Origin: Bacteroidaceae bacterium
GTDB taxonomy: Bacteria; Bacteroidota; Bacteroidia; Bacteroidales; Bacteroidaceae
Direction of reading: 5' to 3'
Assembly: GCA_017470525.1 (NCBI GenBank)
Contig: JAFUYM010000056.1
Span: forward strand, 1-34,343
Length of the DNA stretch: 34,343 nt
Positions within the stretch are counted from its first letter, which is position 1. Each line of letters opens with the position of its first letter. Position numbers and translations under genes: made by a program. Positions 1 to 8,582 of the stretch are shown one piece after another. The notes under the pieces are model-generated. The model ran no database searches, had not been told where the DNA came from, and saw only the letters and a list, made by a program, of their open reading frames with translations.

Positions 1-478
1 CCTCAAGTCGCATCGTGGGGTAAGGGGATGGTGGCTACATATTGATGTTGTGCTGTTGCTTTTTACTGAAAGCTGCTACTAACGACTCATAAATCTACCC
101 TTAATCGTGTATTGGATGATAGTTGCGGATTTTAGGAAAAATACATTATTTTTCATTTTTGTCACTTCTTTTTGGTGCTTTCATCAATTATCCTCTCCTT
201 TTTCAACGATTGCAACTGCCCTATCATATAACTTCACTCTCCAATGTTTACAAATCTTTTCCTAATCTTTATGTCAAAATTCAACTTTCGGAAGTTCTTC
301 TTAACGCTTCGCGTCTTTAGAAAAACCATAAAAAACCAAAGAAAACCTCAAAAAAACAATCATCTTCATCATCAAGAATCTTATAACCCCATATTGTTTT
401 TTATGGTTTTTTCTTGTTTTTTATGGTTTTTCAAAGACCGCTTGCGGTAAAAACACTTCCGAAAATTTAGAGGAGTCA
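1..478. other. Non-coding left edge with an AT-rich repeat triplet
   Basis: No convincing gene is seen here. Frame 1 is open from base 1 to a TGA at 43-45, so the tail of a plus-strand gene cut by the window edge is possible but cannot be tested. The two small open frames at 123-320 and 244-450 overlap each other and have low-complexity composition, so I do not call them. The stretch holds an 18-bp perfect direct repeat (TTGTTTTTTATGGTTTTT at 394-411 and 414-431) and a nearly perfect inverted copy at 321-338, plus a small hairpin ACCGC-TT-GCGGT at 437-448. Read from the minus strand this lies just past the gene ending at 479 and could fold into a long A/U stem that ends that transcript. Confidence 0.5.
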
Positions 479-1006
479 TCAGAAGCCACCGCCGCCGAAG
501 CCGCCGCCACCACCGAAGCCGCCGCCAGGCATACCACCGCCCATACCGCGCATGCCACCCATGCCACGCATCATGTTACCCATGCCGCCCATCATGTTCT
601 GCATGCTCAAACGGCGAACAAACACCTGTGCCGTTTCAACGGGGGTGAGGATTTCGAGGAACTTGGGAAGGTACTCCTTATCGACAGCCAACTGTGCCTC
701 CTGGCCAGCAAACTGCTGCTGGATGAGCGCGTTTGCCTCTTCGTCGGTCATCTTCTTCACGTCAATCTTCTCATCTGCGTTCGCACCATTCGGATTCTCA
801 GCGTTGGCACGTGCGTTCTGATAGTCAATGTAGAGCAGTTTGAAAGGCTCTGCCTTGTCTTTCTTGAGTTTGAGTTGCTTGGCAAGGTTTTCTGCCATGG
901 TTTGATACATCTGTGCCGGATTGAACTGGCGACCATTACCTCTCTGTGCCATTGTGGCAGCGGAGACGAGCACCAATGCGAGTGCTGTGAGAATAAACTT
1001 TTTCAT
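479..1006 (-). CDS. Exported Gly/Met-rich protein, Spy/CpxP-like (uncertain)
   Basis: A 175-residue protein with a clear Sec signal peptide (MKKFILTALALVLVSAATMAQ, cleavage near residue 21). The middle (about 25-135) is charged, helical and Lys/Gln-rich, with a pattern (KQLKLKKDKAEPF, then LPKFLEILTPVETAQVF) recalling the LTxxQ-type periplasmic helical proteins of the Spy/CpxP group; this is a resemblance and not a firm assignment. The last ~40 residues are a Met/Gly tail (GGMGNMMRGMGGMRGMGG followed by GGGFG runs). It is probably periplasmic or outer-membrane associated. The ATG at 1004-1006 is the only start that gives a full signal peptide. There is no Shine-Dalgarno sequence, as usual in this phylum. 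The gene is separated from its upstream neighbour by that gene's terminator, so it should have its own promoter, which I could not identify. Confidence 0.8.
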   Translation of the reverse strand: MKKFILTALALVLVSAATMAQRGNGRQFNPAQMYQTMAENLAKQLKLKKDKAEPFKLLYIDYQNARANAENPNGANADEKIDVKKMTDEEANALIQQQFAGQEAQLAVDKEYLPKFLEILTPVETAQVFVRRLSMQNMMGGMGNMMRGMGGMRGMGGGMPGGGFGGGGGFGGGGF

Positions 1007-1105
1007 GTTTCGATTGATTTAGATAGTTTTTATAATACCATAGTTTGCAAATTTCTTTCGATGGGTAAGACCACACGAAAAGGGAAAAGTTTAATCCTTT
1101 TCTGC

Positions 1106-1142
1106 AAAAAAACAGGGACAGAACGTCAATTGTCCTGTCCCT
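1106..1142 (-). terminator. Intrinsic terminator after the OmpA-family gene
   Basis: On the minus strand an 8-bp perfect stem AGGGACAG/CTGTCCCT (1142-1135 and 1121-1114) with a 13-nt loop is followed after one G by seven T (1112-1106). It lies 30 bases past the stop codon of the 1172-2317 gene, which is the position and form of a rho-independent terminator. Confidence 0.85.
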
Positions 1143-1171
1143 ATATATATAATATAATGTGTAAGCCGTTA

Positions 1172-2317
1172 TTATTTGCTTTGCTCGATGAAGGTGGCAA
1201 CACGATTCCAGTCGTTCTCGTCGAAGAGTTCGTCGGTCACACCGAGACCCTTGTGGGTGAGGCGGCTTGGAGCAATCTTGTAGGTGTTGACCAACATGTC
1301 ATAGACAGCCTTGGCGCGAGCATCCGAGAGTTTCTGGTTGAGTTCAGCATTGCCTTCAGGCGATGCGTAGCCGTAGATGGCAACCTTGCTGGTTGGGTGA
1401 TTCTTCATGTAGGTGGCAATCATGGCAACAGATGGCTTCTGAGAAGCATCGATGGTGCTCTTGCCCAACTGGAAAATCACCACTGGTGCAAGTTGTGTCT
1501 CCTTGGTGATGGTCTTCACCACTTCAACAGGTTTCTCCACCACTTTCTCCACAATTTTCTCTACAGGCACCTCCTTGACGACTTCGGTCGGCTTCTTGGC
1601 AAGTTCTGTGTTCAGACGAGCGATTATTGCATTCATGGCAGCAATGTCGTATGCCTTGAAATAGTGGGTGTCTTGAGCGTTCTTGAAGTGGTAAATGTAC
1701 TTCACGTCAATGCCGATTTGTGCACCATCGCGATTGAAGGCAAGACCTCCGTAACTGTTGCCTGGCTTCTGCAAATCCCACAAGATGTAAGGCTGCACAC
1801 GGATGGTGCTTGCCTTCGACTCGCCCAAATTGAAGTCGATGTCAAACCCGGTCTTGGCAGCAATGGTGTTGTTGGACTTGTCAGAAACAAGAGGGGTGAA
1901 GGCGTGTTCCCAGCCCATACCTGCCACAATGCTTAATTCCACATTACGAGGAATGCCTTTGTAGCCCATGAAGAGGTCGGTCAGGTTGGTGACACTATTC
2001 AGTCCCAACCATAAACCACGAAAAGCGTTAAAGTTGCCATTGGCGTTCTTTCCCCAACGGGAGTTGTAGGCACCATGAGAGCCAAAGAAGGCAGCGCCGT
2101 CCACCTCCAAGGCAAAAGCAGGAGAAATCTGCTTGCCCACCGAGATGCCACCCACCGGATTCACGGGGAAGATTTTGTTAAAGTCCATAGGGGTTGCCAC
2201 ACCGCCACCGATACCGATGTACCAGTTGTCTGTGAACTTGCCTGTCTCGACGGCTGTCTGTGCTTGGGCTGCCAATGCGGATGCAGCCATGACGAACGAA
2301 AGAAGAATCTTTTTCAT
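1172..2317 (-). CDS. OmpA-family outer-membrane protein
   Basis: A 381-residue protein. A signal peptide (MKKILLSFVMAASALAAQAQ) is followed by a region of alternating aromatic/glycine strands (about 28-215) that fits a small beta-barrel. A low-complexity Val/Glu/Lys/Pro linker (about 243-268, VVKEVPVEKIVEKVVEKPVE) joins it to a C-terminal OmpA peptidoglycan-binding domain (about 276-381). In that domain NQKLSDARAKAVYDML carries the conserved Arg (R334), and the loop reads GYASPEG instead of the GHTDxxG of Proteobacteria, a variant common in Bacteroidetes. Its role is to tie the outer membrane to the cell wall; pore activity is not shown by the sequence. The ATG at 2315-2317 directly precedes the signal peptide. 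A strong terminator follows, so the transcript ends with this gene. Confidence 0.93.
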   Translation of the reverse strand: MKKILLSFVMAASALAAQAQTAVETGKFTDNWYIGIGGGVATPMDFNKIFPVNPVGGISVGKQISPAFALEVDGAAFFGSHGAYNSRWGKNANGNFNAFRGLWLGLNSVTNLTDLFMGYKGIPRNVELSIVAGMGWEHAFTPLVSDKSNNTIAAKTGFDIDFNLGESKASTIRVQPYILWDLQKPGNSYGGLAFNRDGAQIGIDVKYIYHFKNAQDTHYFKAYDIAAMNAIIARLNTELAKKPTEVVKEVPVEKIVEKVVEKPVEVVKTITKETQLAPVVIFQLGKSTIDASQKPSVAMIATYMKNHPTSKVAIYGYASPEGNAELNQKLSDARAKAVYDMLVNTYKIAPSRLTHKGLGVTDELFDENDWNRVATFIEQSK

Positions 2318-2371
2318 TTCTTTTCTGTGTTTAGTTAATACTTGGTTTTCTCACTTTATCTTTTAGGAATC

Positions 2372-4474
2372 TTATTTCACGTTTACATGCACTTCCATCG
2401 TAGCACGGTACTGCTTGCCGTCGGTGTGGGTGTAGATGATGGCTTGACGGATGGTGTAGGATTTGCCTTTCGTCAGATGGGCTGGGTATTGACCAAGTTT
2501 GCAAATGTAGGTATCGGGGTACAGTTCTGCATAGATGGCAGCACTGGTGTCGTAACCCACCACATTGCCAGCCGTCGTGAACCAATGTCCGTAGCAGGTG
2601 CTGGAAGAGGTGGAGGTGGTGGTGTTATACTGCAAGTTGCCGTTCTTGCTGACACCCGCAAACACCAGTGTGCCCTTTGTACCGGCGGTAGTGTTGCGTT
2701 TCAGTGCTTTCATCTGGGCAGTGCTCACACCGAGTGCCTGACTGATAGCATCCATATCGTAAGGAATGTTGATGCCACCGTAGCCGCTGCCGTCGTAAGG
2801 AAGGTCTGCCTCTATCACCACGGTTGTGTCGCGACGTGCATAGTCTTCGGGATAATCACCATAGGTGCGTGTGGTGCCTACAGCAGAACAATTCTCGAAT
2901 GCCACCTGATAGGGCCACTGCTCATCGTCAGCATCGCTGTCATTCCAAGGATGGCGCCAATGTTCGGTAGGAGCACCTGTCACCACGAACCATGCACGTT
3001 GTGTGTTCTCGGGCAGGGTGAGTGTCGCCACACCTTCTTTGTCGCTGAACATATCGCCATAGACACGTTCGCCATCGGTGGTCTGTGCTACAAAGCCATA
3101 GCGCCAACCGGCTTTTGCCACATTGATTTTGCGATAGCCAGTCGCTCCTGCAATGCCCTTGAAATCAGCCTTGAGCGTCGCACCGCTCTGGATGCCTTTC
3201 AACGGAATGATGTTGAAACCGTAGTTCTGCGGACAGCAATCGGCACTCACCGCATAGGTATTATCGGTGCCTTCCACGTATTTCAAGGTAGTGGAGAACG
3301 CATTCTGATAGTTCTTGCCACGGTCGCGAATGCCGTCAATGTCCCATGTGGCAGCACGACAGGCATAGTCGAACATCATCTTGTTGAAATCATCCTGCGT
3401 GATATTGTTCATACGGATGTAAGTCTCCACAGGGTCTTCGGGGCGTTTGGTGGTGCGCCACATCCGACCGATGAAGTCCTGTCCGTAGAGTTGGCACCAA
3501 TAGTACTGGATGAAATAGTTGGCATAACGGTAGTCCTCATGCAGAAGGTTTTTATAGGCAGAAGAAACATACTGCCCATAGTAACTGTTGGAAAAGAGGG
3601 TAGCAGGGAACACATTGAAGGCTTGCCACTGGGCACAACTTTCCCACCATGCGCAACCGCCATCACCATTATTGCCAAAACCCCATCGCCAACCGTAGTT
3701 CCATTCGGACTGATTCTTCACAACCGCATAATCAGCACTGACCAGATATTGGAACACGTGCCCGATTTCATGAGCCGCCGTGTGTCCGCCTTCCGCACCT
3801 GCTGCCCAAGGGTTGCAATGGAAGAGTCCCACTTTGTAGGATTTGCTCTTTTTCGATGTGCCATCGTAATACCAAACGGTGCCGTCCTGTCCCGAACCAT
3901 CAGCACGCCAATCGGTCTGATTGACAATAAACATGCAGATTTTGTGTTGGTCGGTCAGCGACTGCCCTGGAGCCAAGAAGCCCAGTTCCTCCACATATTT
4001 CTTCCAAATCTTTTCGCCATTGTTGAGGAGGGTCTTCACATTGACAGAGGAGCCTCCTAACGTGATGGTGTTGTTCCTCAGCGTCAGGCCCTTTTCCCAG
4101 AAGCACACAAAATGCTCGGACTCCATGGAACGCTGGAAACACCACTGGGAGGTCTCTTTCGTGAAATCCACATTGGCATAACCCGAAGGTTTCACAAGGG
4201 AACGCTCCACCTCGTCGAAACGATATACGCCATCCGTGCGATAAGCCTTATAGGTGGAGGTGGAAATTCCTGAAGACAGGGTGACGTGTTGCTTCATCCT
4301 CGCCTTCGTAAACTCAATCGAATCGACAGTCTGCAATTTGATGATGTCGTTTTCGGTGAATCGGTCATCGAACTGAACCCACAATGTGTCGGGCTTCTCC
4401 TGCGCTGAGAGCAAAAGAGACACAACTGGCGACAAGAGAGCCAGCAACATGAGCATCTTTTTCCGTGTCTTCAT
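2372..4474 (-). CDS. Exported HEIGH metallopeptidase-like protein (DUF6055/DUF4859 type)
   Basis: A 700-residue exported protein with a signal peptide ending near LLSAQ (about residue 25). Residues ~35-95 hold a short module with LQTVDSIEFT, of a kind seen at the N-terminus of many Prevotella surface proteins. The central domain (about 100-430) has HTAAHEIGHVFQ, a zinc-protease HExxH motif with the two His at 235 and 239, and a downstream WWES whose E278 is a plausible third ligand; this arrangement fits the DUF6055 peptidase-like family. The last ~130 residues resemble DUF4859, a domain of exported Bacteroidetes proteins. Many Trp/Tyr/Asn residues suggest a carbohydrate-rich or mucin-like environment, but the substrate is unknown. 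The start is 31 bases behind the small gene ending at 4506, so the two are probably one operon. Domain names are from memory and were not searched. Confidence 0.85.
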   Translation of the reverse strand: MKTRKKMLMLLALLSPVVSLLLSAQEKPDTLWVQFDDRFTENDIIKLQTVDSIEFTKARMKQHVTLSSGISTSTYKAYRTDGVYRFDEVERSLVKPSGYANVDFTKETSQWCFQRSMESEHFVCFWEKGLTLRNNTITLGGSSVNVKTLLNNGEKIWKKYVEELGFLAPGQSLTDQHKICMFIVNQTDWRADGSGQDGTVWYYDGTSKKSKSYKVGLFHCNPWAAGAEGGHTAAHEIGHVFQYLVSADYAVVKNQSEWNYGWRWGFGNNGDGGCAWWESCAQWQAFNVFPATLFSNSYYGQYVSSAYKNLLHEDYRYANYFIQYYWCQLYGQDFIGRMWRTTKRPEDPVETYIRMNNITQDDFNKMMFDYACRAATWDIDGIRDRGKNYQNAFSTTLKYVEGTDNTYAVSADCCPQNYGFNIIPLKGIQSGATLKADFKGIAGATGYRKINVAKAGWRYGFVAQTTDGERVYGDMFSDKEGVATLTLPENTQRAWFVVTGAPTEHWRHPWNDSDADDEQWPYQVAFENCSAVGTTRTYGDYPEDYARRDTTVVIEADLPYDGSGYGGINIPYDMDAISQALGVSTAQMKALKRNTTAGTKGTLVFAGVSKNGNLQYNTTTSTSSSTCYGHWFTTAGNVVGYDTSAAIYAELYPDTYICKLGQYPAHLTKGKSYTIRQAIIYTHTDGKQYRATMEVHVNVK

Positions 4475-4505
4475 CGTCTTTCTCTTTTATGGATTATACA
4501 CGTCT

Positions 4506-4958
4506 TTACTTTTTCATCACTTTCAAGGATGACTTGCCTACGTTGATGATGTAAGCACCTTTCTCCAAACCATTCAGGTTCACAGAAATCACATCGCCCA
4601 ACTTGGTCACGTCAGCCTCAACTGCCACACCACCAAGGGTATAGACTTTCACGGACTTCACCTTCGGAGAATTGATGACCAACGTGTTGGCACGGAACTG
4701 GACGTTCTGCTTTGAAAGCACCTCTTCAATGCCATTGGGGTCATCCTCGTTGGAAATAAAGAAGTTCTTAATTTGACTCAGTTCGTAAGCATCGGCATCC
4801 ACCACCATTTTGCCATCGACAAAACGGAGCACAGGATTGGTGTCGCCTCCGAGCAAATAATACACTTTCGTGCCGTCGTTCAGGGTGAACACGACACTCT
4901 TTGCCATTGCTCCCATCGAAGCAAGGCACATCAGAAACAAGAATGTAAGTTTTTTCAT
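4506..4958 (-). CDS. Small exported protein with T9SS-tail-like C-terminus
   Basis: A protein of 150 residues from the ATG at 4956-4958; the frame stays open to an ATG at 4988, but only the internal ATG places the signal peptide (MKKLTFLFLMCLASMGAMA) at the N-terminus. The mature part begins with VVFTLNDGTKVYYLL, a module common in exported Prevotella proteins. The last ~60 residues (SPKVKSVKVYTLGG, then NGLEKGAYIINVG, SSLKVMKK) follow the pattern of type IX secretion sorting tails: 'vkVYtl.G', 'GLekGaYii.v', and a terminal basic pair. If right, most of the protein is a signal peptide plus a sorting tail. It lies 31 bases before the metallopeptidase-like gene and 33 bases after the small membrane protein gene, in one direction. 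The function is unknown. Confidence 0.78.
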   Translation of the reverse strand: MKKLTFLFLMCLASMGAMAKSVVFTLNDGTKVYYLLGGDTNPVLRFVDGKMVVDADAYELSQIKNFFISNEDDPNGIEEVLSKQNVQFRANTLVINSPKVKSVKVYTLGGVAVEADVTKLGDVISVNLNGLEKGAYIINVGKSSLKVMKK

Positions 4959-4991
4959 TTCATCAATAATTAATATAGGTTTTAACAAATT

Positions 4992-5177
4992 CTAATTATC
5001 TTTTTTCAGCATGTTCCTCACATTGAATCCGTACCAGACCAAAGCGAGGAAGAACACGACCATCATCACAATGGAGGTCAGGTCGTTCAGCACTGTGTAG
5101 AGCCATACACTCGCAGCAAAGCCAATGGCAATGAACACGAATGACAGCAGCATGAATATTTTTTTCAGTTTATCCAT
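4992..5177 (-). CDS. Small two-helix membrane protein
   Basis: A 61-residue protein of unknown function with two predicted membrane helices (about 7-27 and 32-51), a basic N-terminus (MDKLKKIF) and a basic C-terminus (RNMLKKDN), so both ends should face the cytoplasm. It sits between cysS (57 bases upstream) and the small exported protein (33 bases downstream) on the same strand with no visible terminator, so it is probably read from the cysS promoter. No catalytic motif is present. The hydropathy and the tight spacing support it as real. Confidence 0.7.
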   Translation of the reverse strand: MDKLKKIFMLLSFVFIAIGFAASVWLYTVLNDLTSIVMMVVFFLALVWYGFNVRNMLKKDN

Positions 5178-5234
5178 TCAAGTTTGCATCCACTTTAAGG
5201 AGTTCGGGTAAGAAGGAGTGAGGGGGCAACTCCT

Positions 5235-6737
5235 TTATTTATTCAGTTTCCAAGTAAAGCCATCTTTGGTGTCCTTCACCTCGAAGCCGAGGGCAGCCAA
5301 GTTGTCGCGAATCATGTCGCTGGTTGCCCAGTCCTTGTTGGCTTTGGCTTTGGCGCGCTGTTCGAGCAGCATGTCAACCACCTTGCCGAAGGCTTCCTCG
5401 CGGGCTTCGTTGCCGCCACCGTTGGAGGCTGTGGCACCTCCTGCCTTGATGCCCAGCAGGTCAAAAGTGAAGAGTCGGAAAGTCTCCTTGAGGGCTTCGA
5501 GGGCATCGGGGGTGATGGTCTCCTTCTTGTCAACGATGGAATTGATGAGTTTGGTGGCATCGAAGAGGTGGGAGATGACGATGGGGGTGTTGAAGTCGTC
5601 GTACATGGCATCGTAGCACTGCTGCTTCAGCGCCTCGACTGAATCGAGGCGCACGGAACCATCGGCTGTGGGTTGGATGTTCTGGAGGGCTTTCCATGCA
5701 TCGAGAAGGCGTTCGAGACCTTTTTCGGCAGCTTGGAGGGCATCGTTGCTGAAATCGACGGTGGAACGGTAGTGTGCCTGCAGGATGAAGAAGCGGATGG
5801 TCATGGGCGAGTAGGCACGGTCGAGTTTCGGGTGGTCGCCGCTGAAGAACTGCGGCAGGGTGATGAAGTTGCCGAGCGATTTGCCCATCTTCTGTCCTTC
5901 GATGGTAATCATGTTGTTGTGAATCCAGTAGGTCACCATCTGCTCGCCCTGACTGGCTACGGCTTGGGCGATTTCGCACTCGTGGTGAGGGAAAATCAAA
6001 TCCATGCCGCCTCCGTGGATGTCGAAGTGTGTACCGAGGTATTTCCGTCCCATGGCGGTGCACTCGCAGTGCCAGCCAGGGAATCCGTCGCTCCAAGGCG
6101 AGGGCCAGCGCATGATGTGTTCGGGCTGTGCAGCCTTCCACAGCGCAAAGTCGGCTTGGTTCTTCTTCTCACCCACACCTGCGAGGTCGCGGCTGGCGTC
6201 TTTCACATTCTCAAGGTTTCTGCCCGAAAGGATGCCGTATTTGTGCACCTTGTTGTACTTCTCCACGTCGAAATAGATGGAGCCGTTGCTCTCGTAGGCA
6301 AAGCCGTTGTCGAGAATCTGCTGCACCAGTTGCTGCTGCTCGATGATGTGCCCCGTGGCATGTGGCTCGATGCTGGGTGGCAGACAGCCAAGGGCATCCA
6401 TTGCCTCGTGGAAGCGGTTGGTGTAGTACTGAGCCACTTCCATCGGCTCCAACTGCTCCAGTCGTGCCTTTTTGGCGATTTTGTCTTCTCCCTCGTCGGC
6501 ATCGTGCTCCAAGTGTCCCACGTCGGTGATGTTGCGCACATAGCGCACCTTGTAGCCGATGTGCTTCAGAAAGCGGAAAATGATGTCGAATGTGATGGCT
6601 GGACGTGCATGTCCGAGGTGAGCATCACCATATACTGTAGGTCCGCAGACGTACATGCCCACGTGTGGCGCATGCAGTGGGCGGAACACTTCTTTCTTTC
6701 GAGTCAGTGTGTTATAAACATAAAGTGCCTGTTCCAT
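5235..6737 (-). CDS. cysS: Cysteinyl-tRNA synthetase
   Basis: Charges tRNA-Cys with cysteine in the cytoplasm; class I synthetase, 500 residues, near the usual length. The HIGH motif is HLGH (40-43) within [16 protein letters not shown], and the KMSKS loop is KMGKS (283-287). Zinc ligands match the family: C31, C226 (in WHCECTAM), H251 and E255 (in [10 protein letters not shown]). The C-terminal anticodon-binding region (about 380-500) ends in the family-typical [20 protein letters not shown]. The ATG at 6735-6737 begins [16 protein letters not shown], as in homologues. A TACCTTTG promoter box lies 30 bases upstream. The three genes that follow on the minus strand have short gaps and may be cotranscribed. 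Confidence 0.98.
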   Translation of the reverse strand: MEQALYVYNTLTRKKEVFRPLHAPHVGMYVCGPTVYGDAHLGHARPAITFDIIFRFLKHIGYKVRYVRNITDVGHLEHDADEGEDKIAKKARLEQLEPMEVAQYYTNRFHEAMDALGCLPPSIEPHATGHIIEQQQLVQQILDNGFAYESNGSIYFDVEKYNKVHKYGILSGRNLENVKDASRDLAGVGEKKNQADFALWKAAQPEHIMRWPSPWSDGFPGWHCECTAMGRKYLGTHFDIHGGGMDLIFPHHECEIAQAVASQGEQMVTYWIHNNMITIEGQKMGKSLGNFITLPQFFSGDHPKLDRAYSPMTIRFFILQAHYRSTVDFSNDALQAAEKGLERLLDAWKALQNIQPTADGSVRLDSVEALKQQCYDAMYDDFNTPIVISHLFDATKLINSIVDKKETITPDALEALKETFRLFTFDLLGIKAGGATASNGGGNEAREEAFGKVVDMLLEQRAKAKANKDWATSDMIRDNLAALGFEVKDTKDGFTWKLNK

Positions 6738-6766
6738 ATTCTGTGTTTCTTTTGCTAAAACTTGTA

Positions 6767-6797
6767 CAAAGGTACGTAAAAAGTTCCGCTTAAAACA
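6767..6797 (-). promoter_or_regulatory. Bacteroidetes-type promoter of cysS
   Basis: On the minus strand TACCTTTG (6774-6767) is a perfect TAnnTTTG -7 box. About 19-20 nt upstream lies TGTTTT, a weak match to the TTTG -33 element. The predicted transcript start is about 20-25 nt before the cysS ATG. Confidence 0.65.
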
Positions 6798-6846
6798 TCT
6801 TTTTCATCATAAAATGACATTTTGGAAACAAATTCCGTCAAATGTA

Positions 6847-6879
6847 TTGCTGACATTAAAATTTTTCTGACTAAATTTG
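6847..6879 (+). promoter_or_regulatory. Bacteroidetes-type promoter of the Tat/redox operon
   Basis: TAAATTTG at 6872-6879 is a perfect TAnnTTTG box, with a TTG at 6847-6849 about 22 nt upstream as a slightly distant -33 element. It points right and leaves a leader of about 60 nt before the ATG at 6944. The spacing is 2-3 nt longer than ideal. Confidence 0.5.
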
Positions 6880-6943
6880 CCCTCGAAAACTTTTCATACA
6901 ACACAACTTTCATATTCAGATACGTAATTCTAACCTATACCCA

Positions 6944-8533
6944 ATGCTAAAACTTATCCGTAGAATCCTTGCCGTCATTTTCTGGTTAGGCATCACATGG
7001 CTGTTCGTCGATGTGTCGGGAATAGCCCATCATCAAATTGGCTGGATGGCGAAACTCCAGTTCTTGCCCAGCGTAATGGCATTGAACATCACCTCCATCG
7101 TTATTGTGCTCGTTCTGACACTCCTGTTGGGACGCATCTATTGCTCCATCATCTGCCCGCTCGGAGTCTTGCAAGACTTCTTTGCGTGGATTGGGAAATG
7201 GAGAGTCTTCCGTAAGAACAAAAAGGCAAAGTTTGCCAACAGGTACAGTTATTCGAAGCCGAAAACGTGGCTACGCCTCACGGTGTTGGCACTGTTCGTC
7301 ATCATGCTATTGGCAGGTTTCAATGCTGGGGCAGTATTGCTGGCACCTTATAGTTCATACGGACGCATTGTTTCCTCGCTTTTACAAGTGGTTTACATCG
7401 ACATCAACAACCTCTTGGCGCAGTGGTCTGAAGCCAACGACAATTTCATGTTCTATCGGGTGGAGCCACACAACAACCCGCTCATTCTTGTCGTGATAGC
7501 CTCTGTAACGGCACTCATTCTCTTTGTGTTAGCGTTCCTACATGGCAGAACCTACTGCAACACCATCTGTCCTGTAGGCACCACATTAGGCTATCTGGCA
7601 AAGTTCTCGCTGTTCAAGATGCGTGTGGATGAAGACAAATGTGTGAAATGCGGCATCTGCTCCAAGAACTGCAAAGCCTCCTGCATCCAGATAGAAAAGG
7701 GACAATCGGCTGCTTTCGACTACACCCGCTGTGTCACCTGCGGAAACTGCCAAACGGTCTGCCACAAGAAAGCCATTGGCTACCGCTTCGCACCTTTCTG
7801 GACAAAGGTGAAAAACCCGACAGAAGGAACTCCGAAATCAGCAGAAGACCTTTCCCGCCGTTCCTTCCTCTCCATCACAGGCACAGCGGTTGCTGCTGCC
7901 ACCCTCAAGGCACAAGAGAAGACTACGGACGGTGGGTTGGCTGTTATTGAAGAGAAAAAGGTGCCAGAACGGAAAACTCCACTCACCCCTCCAGGCTCGC
8001 TGTCTGCCAAGAACCTGCAACAGCACTGCACCGCTTGCCAACTCTGCATTGCAAACTGTCCGAATCAAGTGCTGCGTCCTTCGCAGCGACTGGAGAATTT
8101 CTTGCAGCCTGAAATGCAGTACGACAAAGGCTATTGCCGCCCCGAGTGTACACGTTGTTCGAGCATCTGTCCAGCAGGTGCCATCCGTCCGATTGACAAA
8201 GATGACAAACTCTTCATTCAAATCGGACATGCCGTATGGGTGAAAGAGAACTGCATCCCACTCACCGACGGCAAGACCTGCGGCAACTGTGCCAAGCACT
8301 GTCCTGCAGGAGCCATCCAGATGGTGCCTGCCGATAAGAGTTACAAACAAGACCCCGATTCGGGAGAATGGACAGATGCAGAAGGTAATCCTTTGAACGA
8401 GCGTGACATCTTAATGATTCCTGTGGTGAACGCTGAGGAGTGCATTGGTTGTGGAGCCTGTGAAAACCTCTGCCCTGCACGACCCTTCAGTGCTATCTAT
8501 GTGGAAGGACACGAGATACACAAGGAAGTGTGA
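6944..8533 (+). CDS. NapH/NapG-like membrane polyferredoxin with internal twin-arginine motif
   Basis: A 529-residue iron-sulfur protein joining two parts usually encoded separately. The N-terminal half is NapH/CcoG-like: four membrane helices (about 8-25, 47-63, 109-133, 180-200) and two GRxYCxxICPxG motifs (63-74 and 201-212), followed by two 4Fe-4S ferredoxin clusters (C233/236/239/243 and C263/266/269/273). A twin-arginine segment, SRRSFLSITGTAVAAA, starts at residue 304. The C-terminal half is NapG/MauM-like with four more Cys groups (362-372, 398-409, 437-453, 500-510). It probably moves electrons from the quinone pool or cytoplasm to the outside; the terminal acceptor is unknown. It heads an operon with a Tat-signal oxidoreductase and tatA/tatC, which fits Tat-dependent export of the second half. 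Confidence 0.88.
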   Translation: MLKLIRRILAVIFWLGITWLFVDVSGIAHHQIGWMAKLQFLPSVMALNITSIVIVLVLTLLLGRIYCSIICPLGVLQDFFAWIGKWRVFRKNKKAKFANRYSYSKPKTWLRLTVLALFVIMLLAGFNAGAVLLAPYSSYGRIVSSLLQVVYIDINNLLAQWSEANDNFMFYRVEPHNNPLILVVIASVTALILFVLAFLHGRTYCNTICPVGTTLGYLAKFSLFKMRVDEDKCVKCGICSKNCKASCIQIEKGQSAAFDYTRCVTCGNCQTVCHKKAIGYRFAPFWTKVKNPTEGTPKSAEDLSRRSFLSITGTAVAAATLKAQEKTTDGGLAVIEEKKVPERKTPLTPPGSLSAKNLQQHCTACQLCIANCPNQVLRPSQRLENFLQPEMQYDKGYCRPECTRCSSICPAGAIRPIDKDDKLFIQIGHAVWVKENCIPLTDGKTCGNCAKHCPAGAIQMVPADKSYKQDPDSGEWTDAEGNPLNERDILMIPVVNAEECIGCGACENLCPARPFSAIYVEGHEIHKEV

Positions 8534-8582
8534 AAATGAAGACTAAAAAGTGAAGAATGAGGAATGAAAAATTGAAGTTATC

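Noticed and set aside
123-450. Two small plus-strand frames in the AT-rich left edge
   Set aside because: They overlap in different frames, have no homology-like pattern and include repeat sequence.
875-1936. Plus-strand open frame opposite the OmpA-family gene
   Set aside because: It covers a promoter gap, a minus-strand terminator and the OmpA domain antisense, with no recognisable protein pattern.
2342-4060. Long plus-strand open frame (572 codons) opposite the metallopeptidase-like gene
   Set aside because: It lies wholly antisense to a gene with signal peptide and catalytic motif. Its translation is rich in His/Val/Ile without domains, as expected of a shadow frame.
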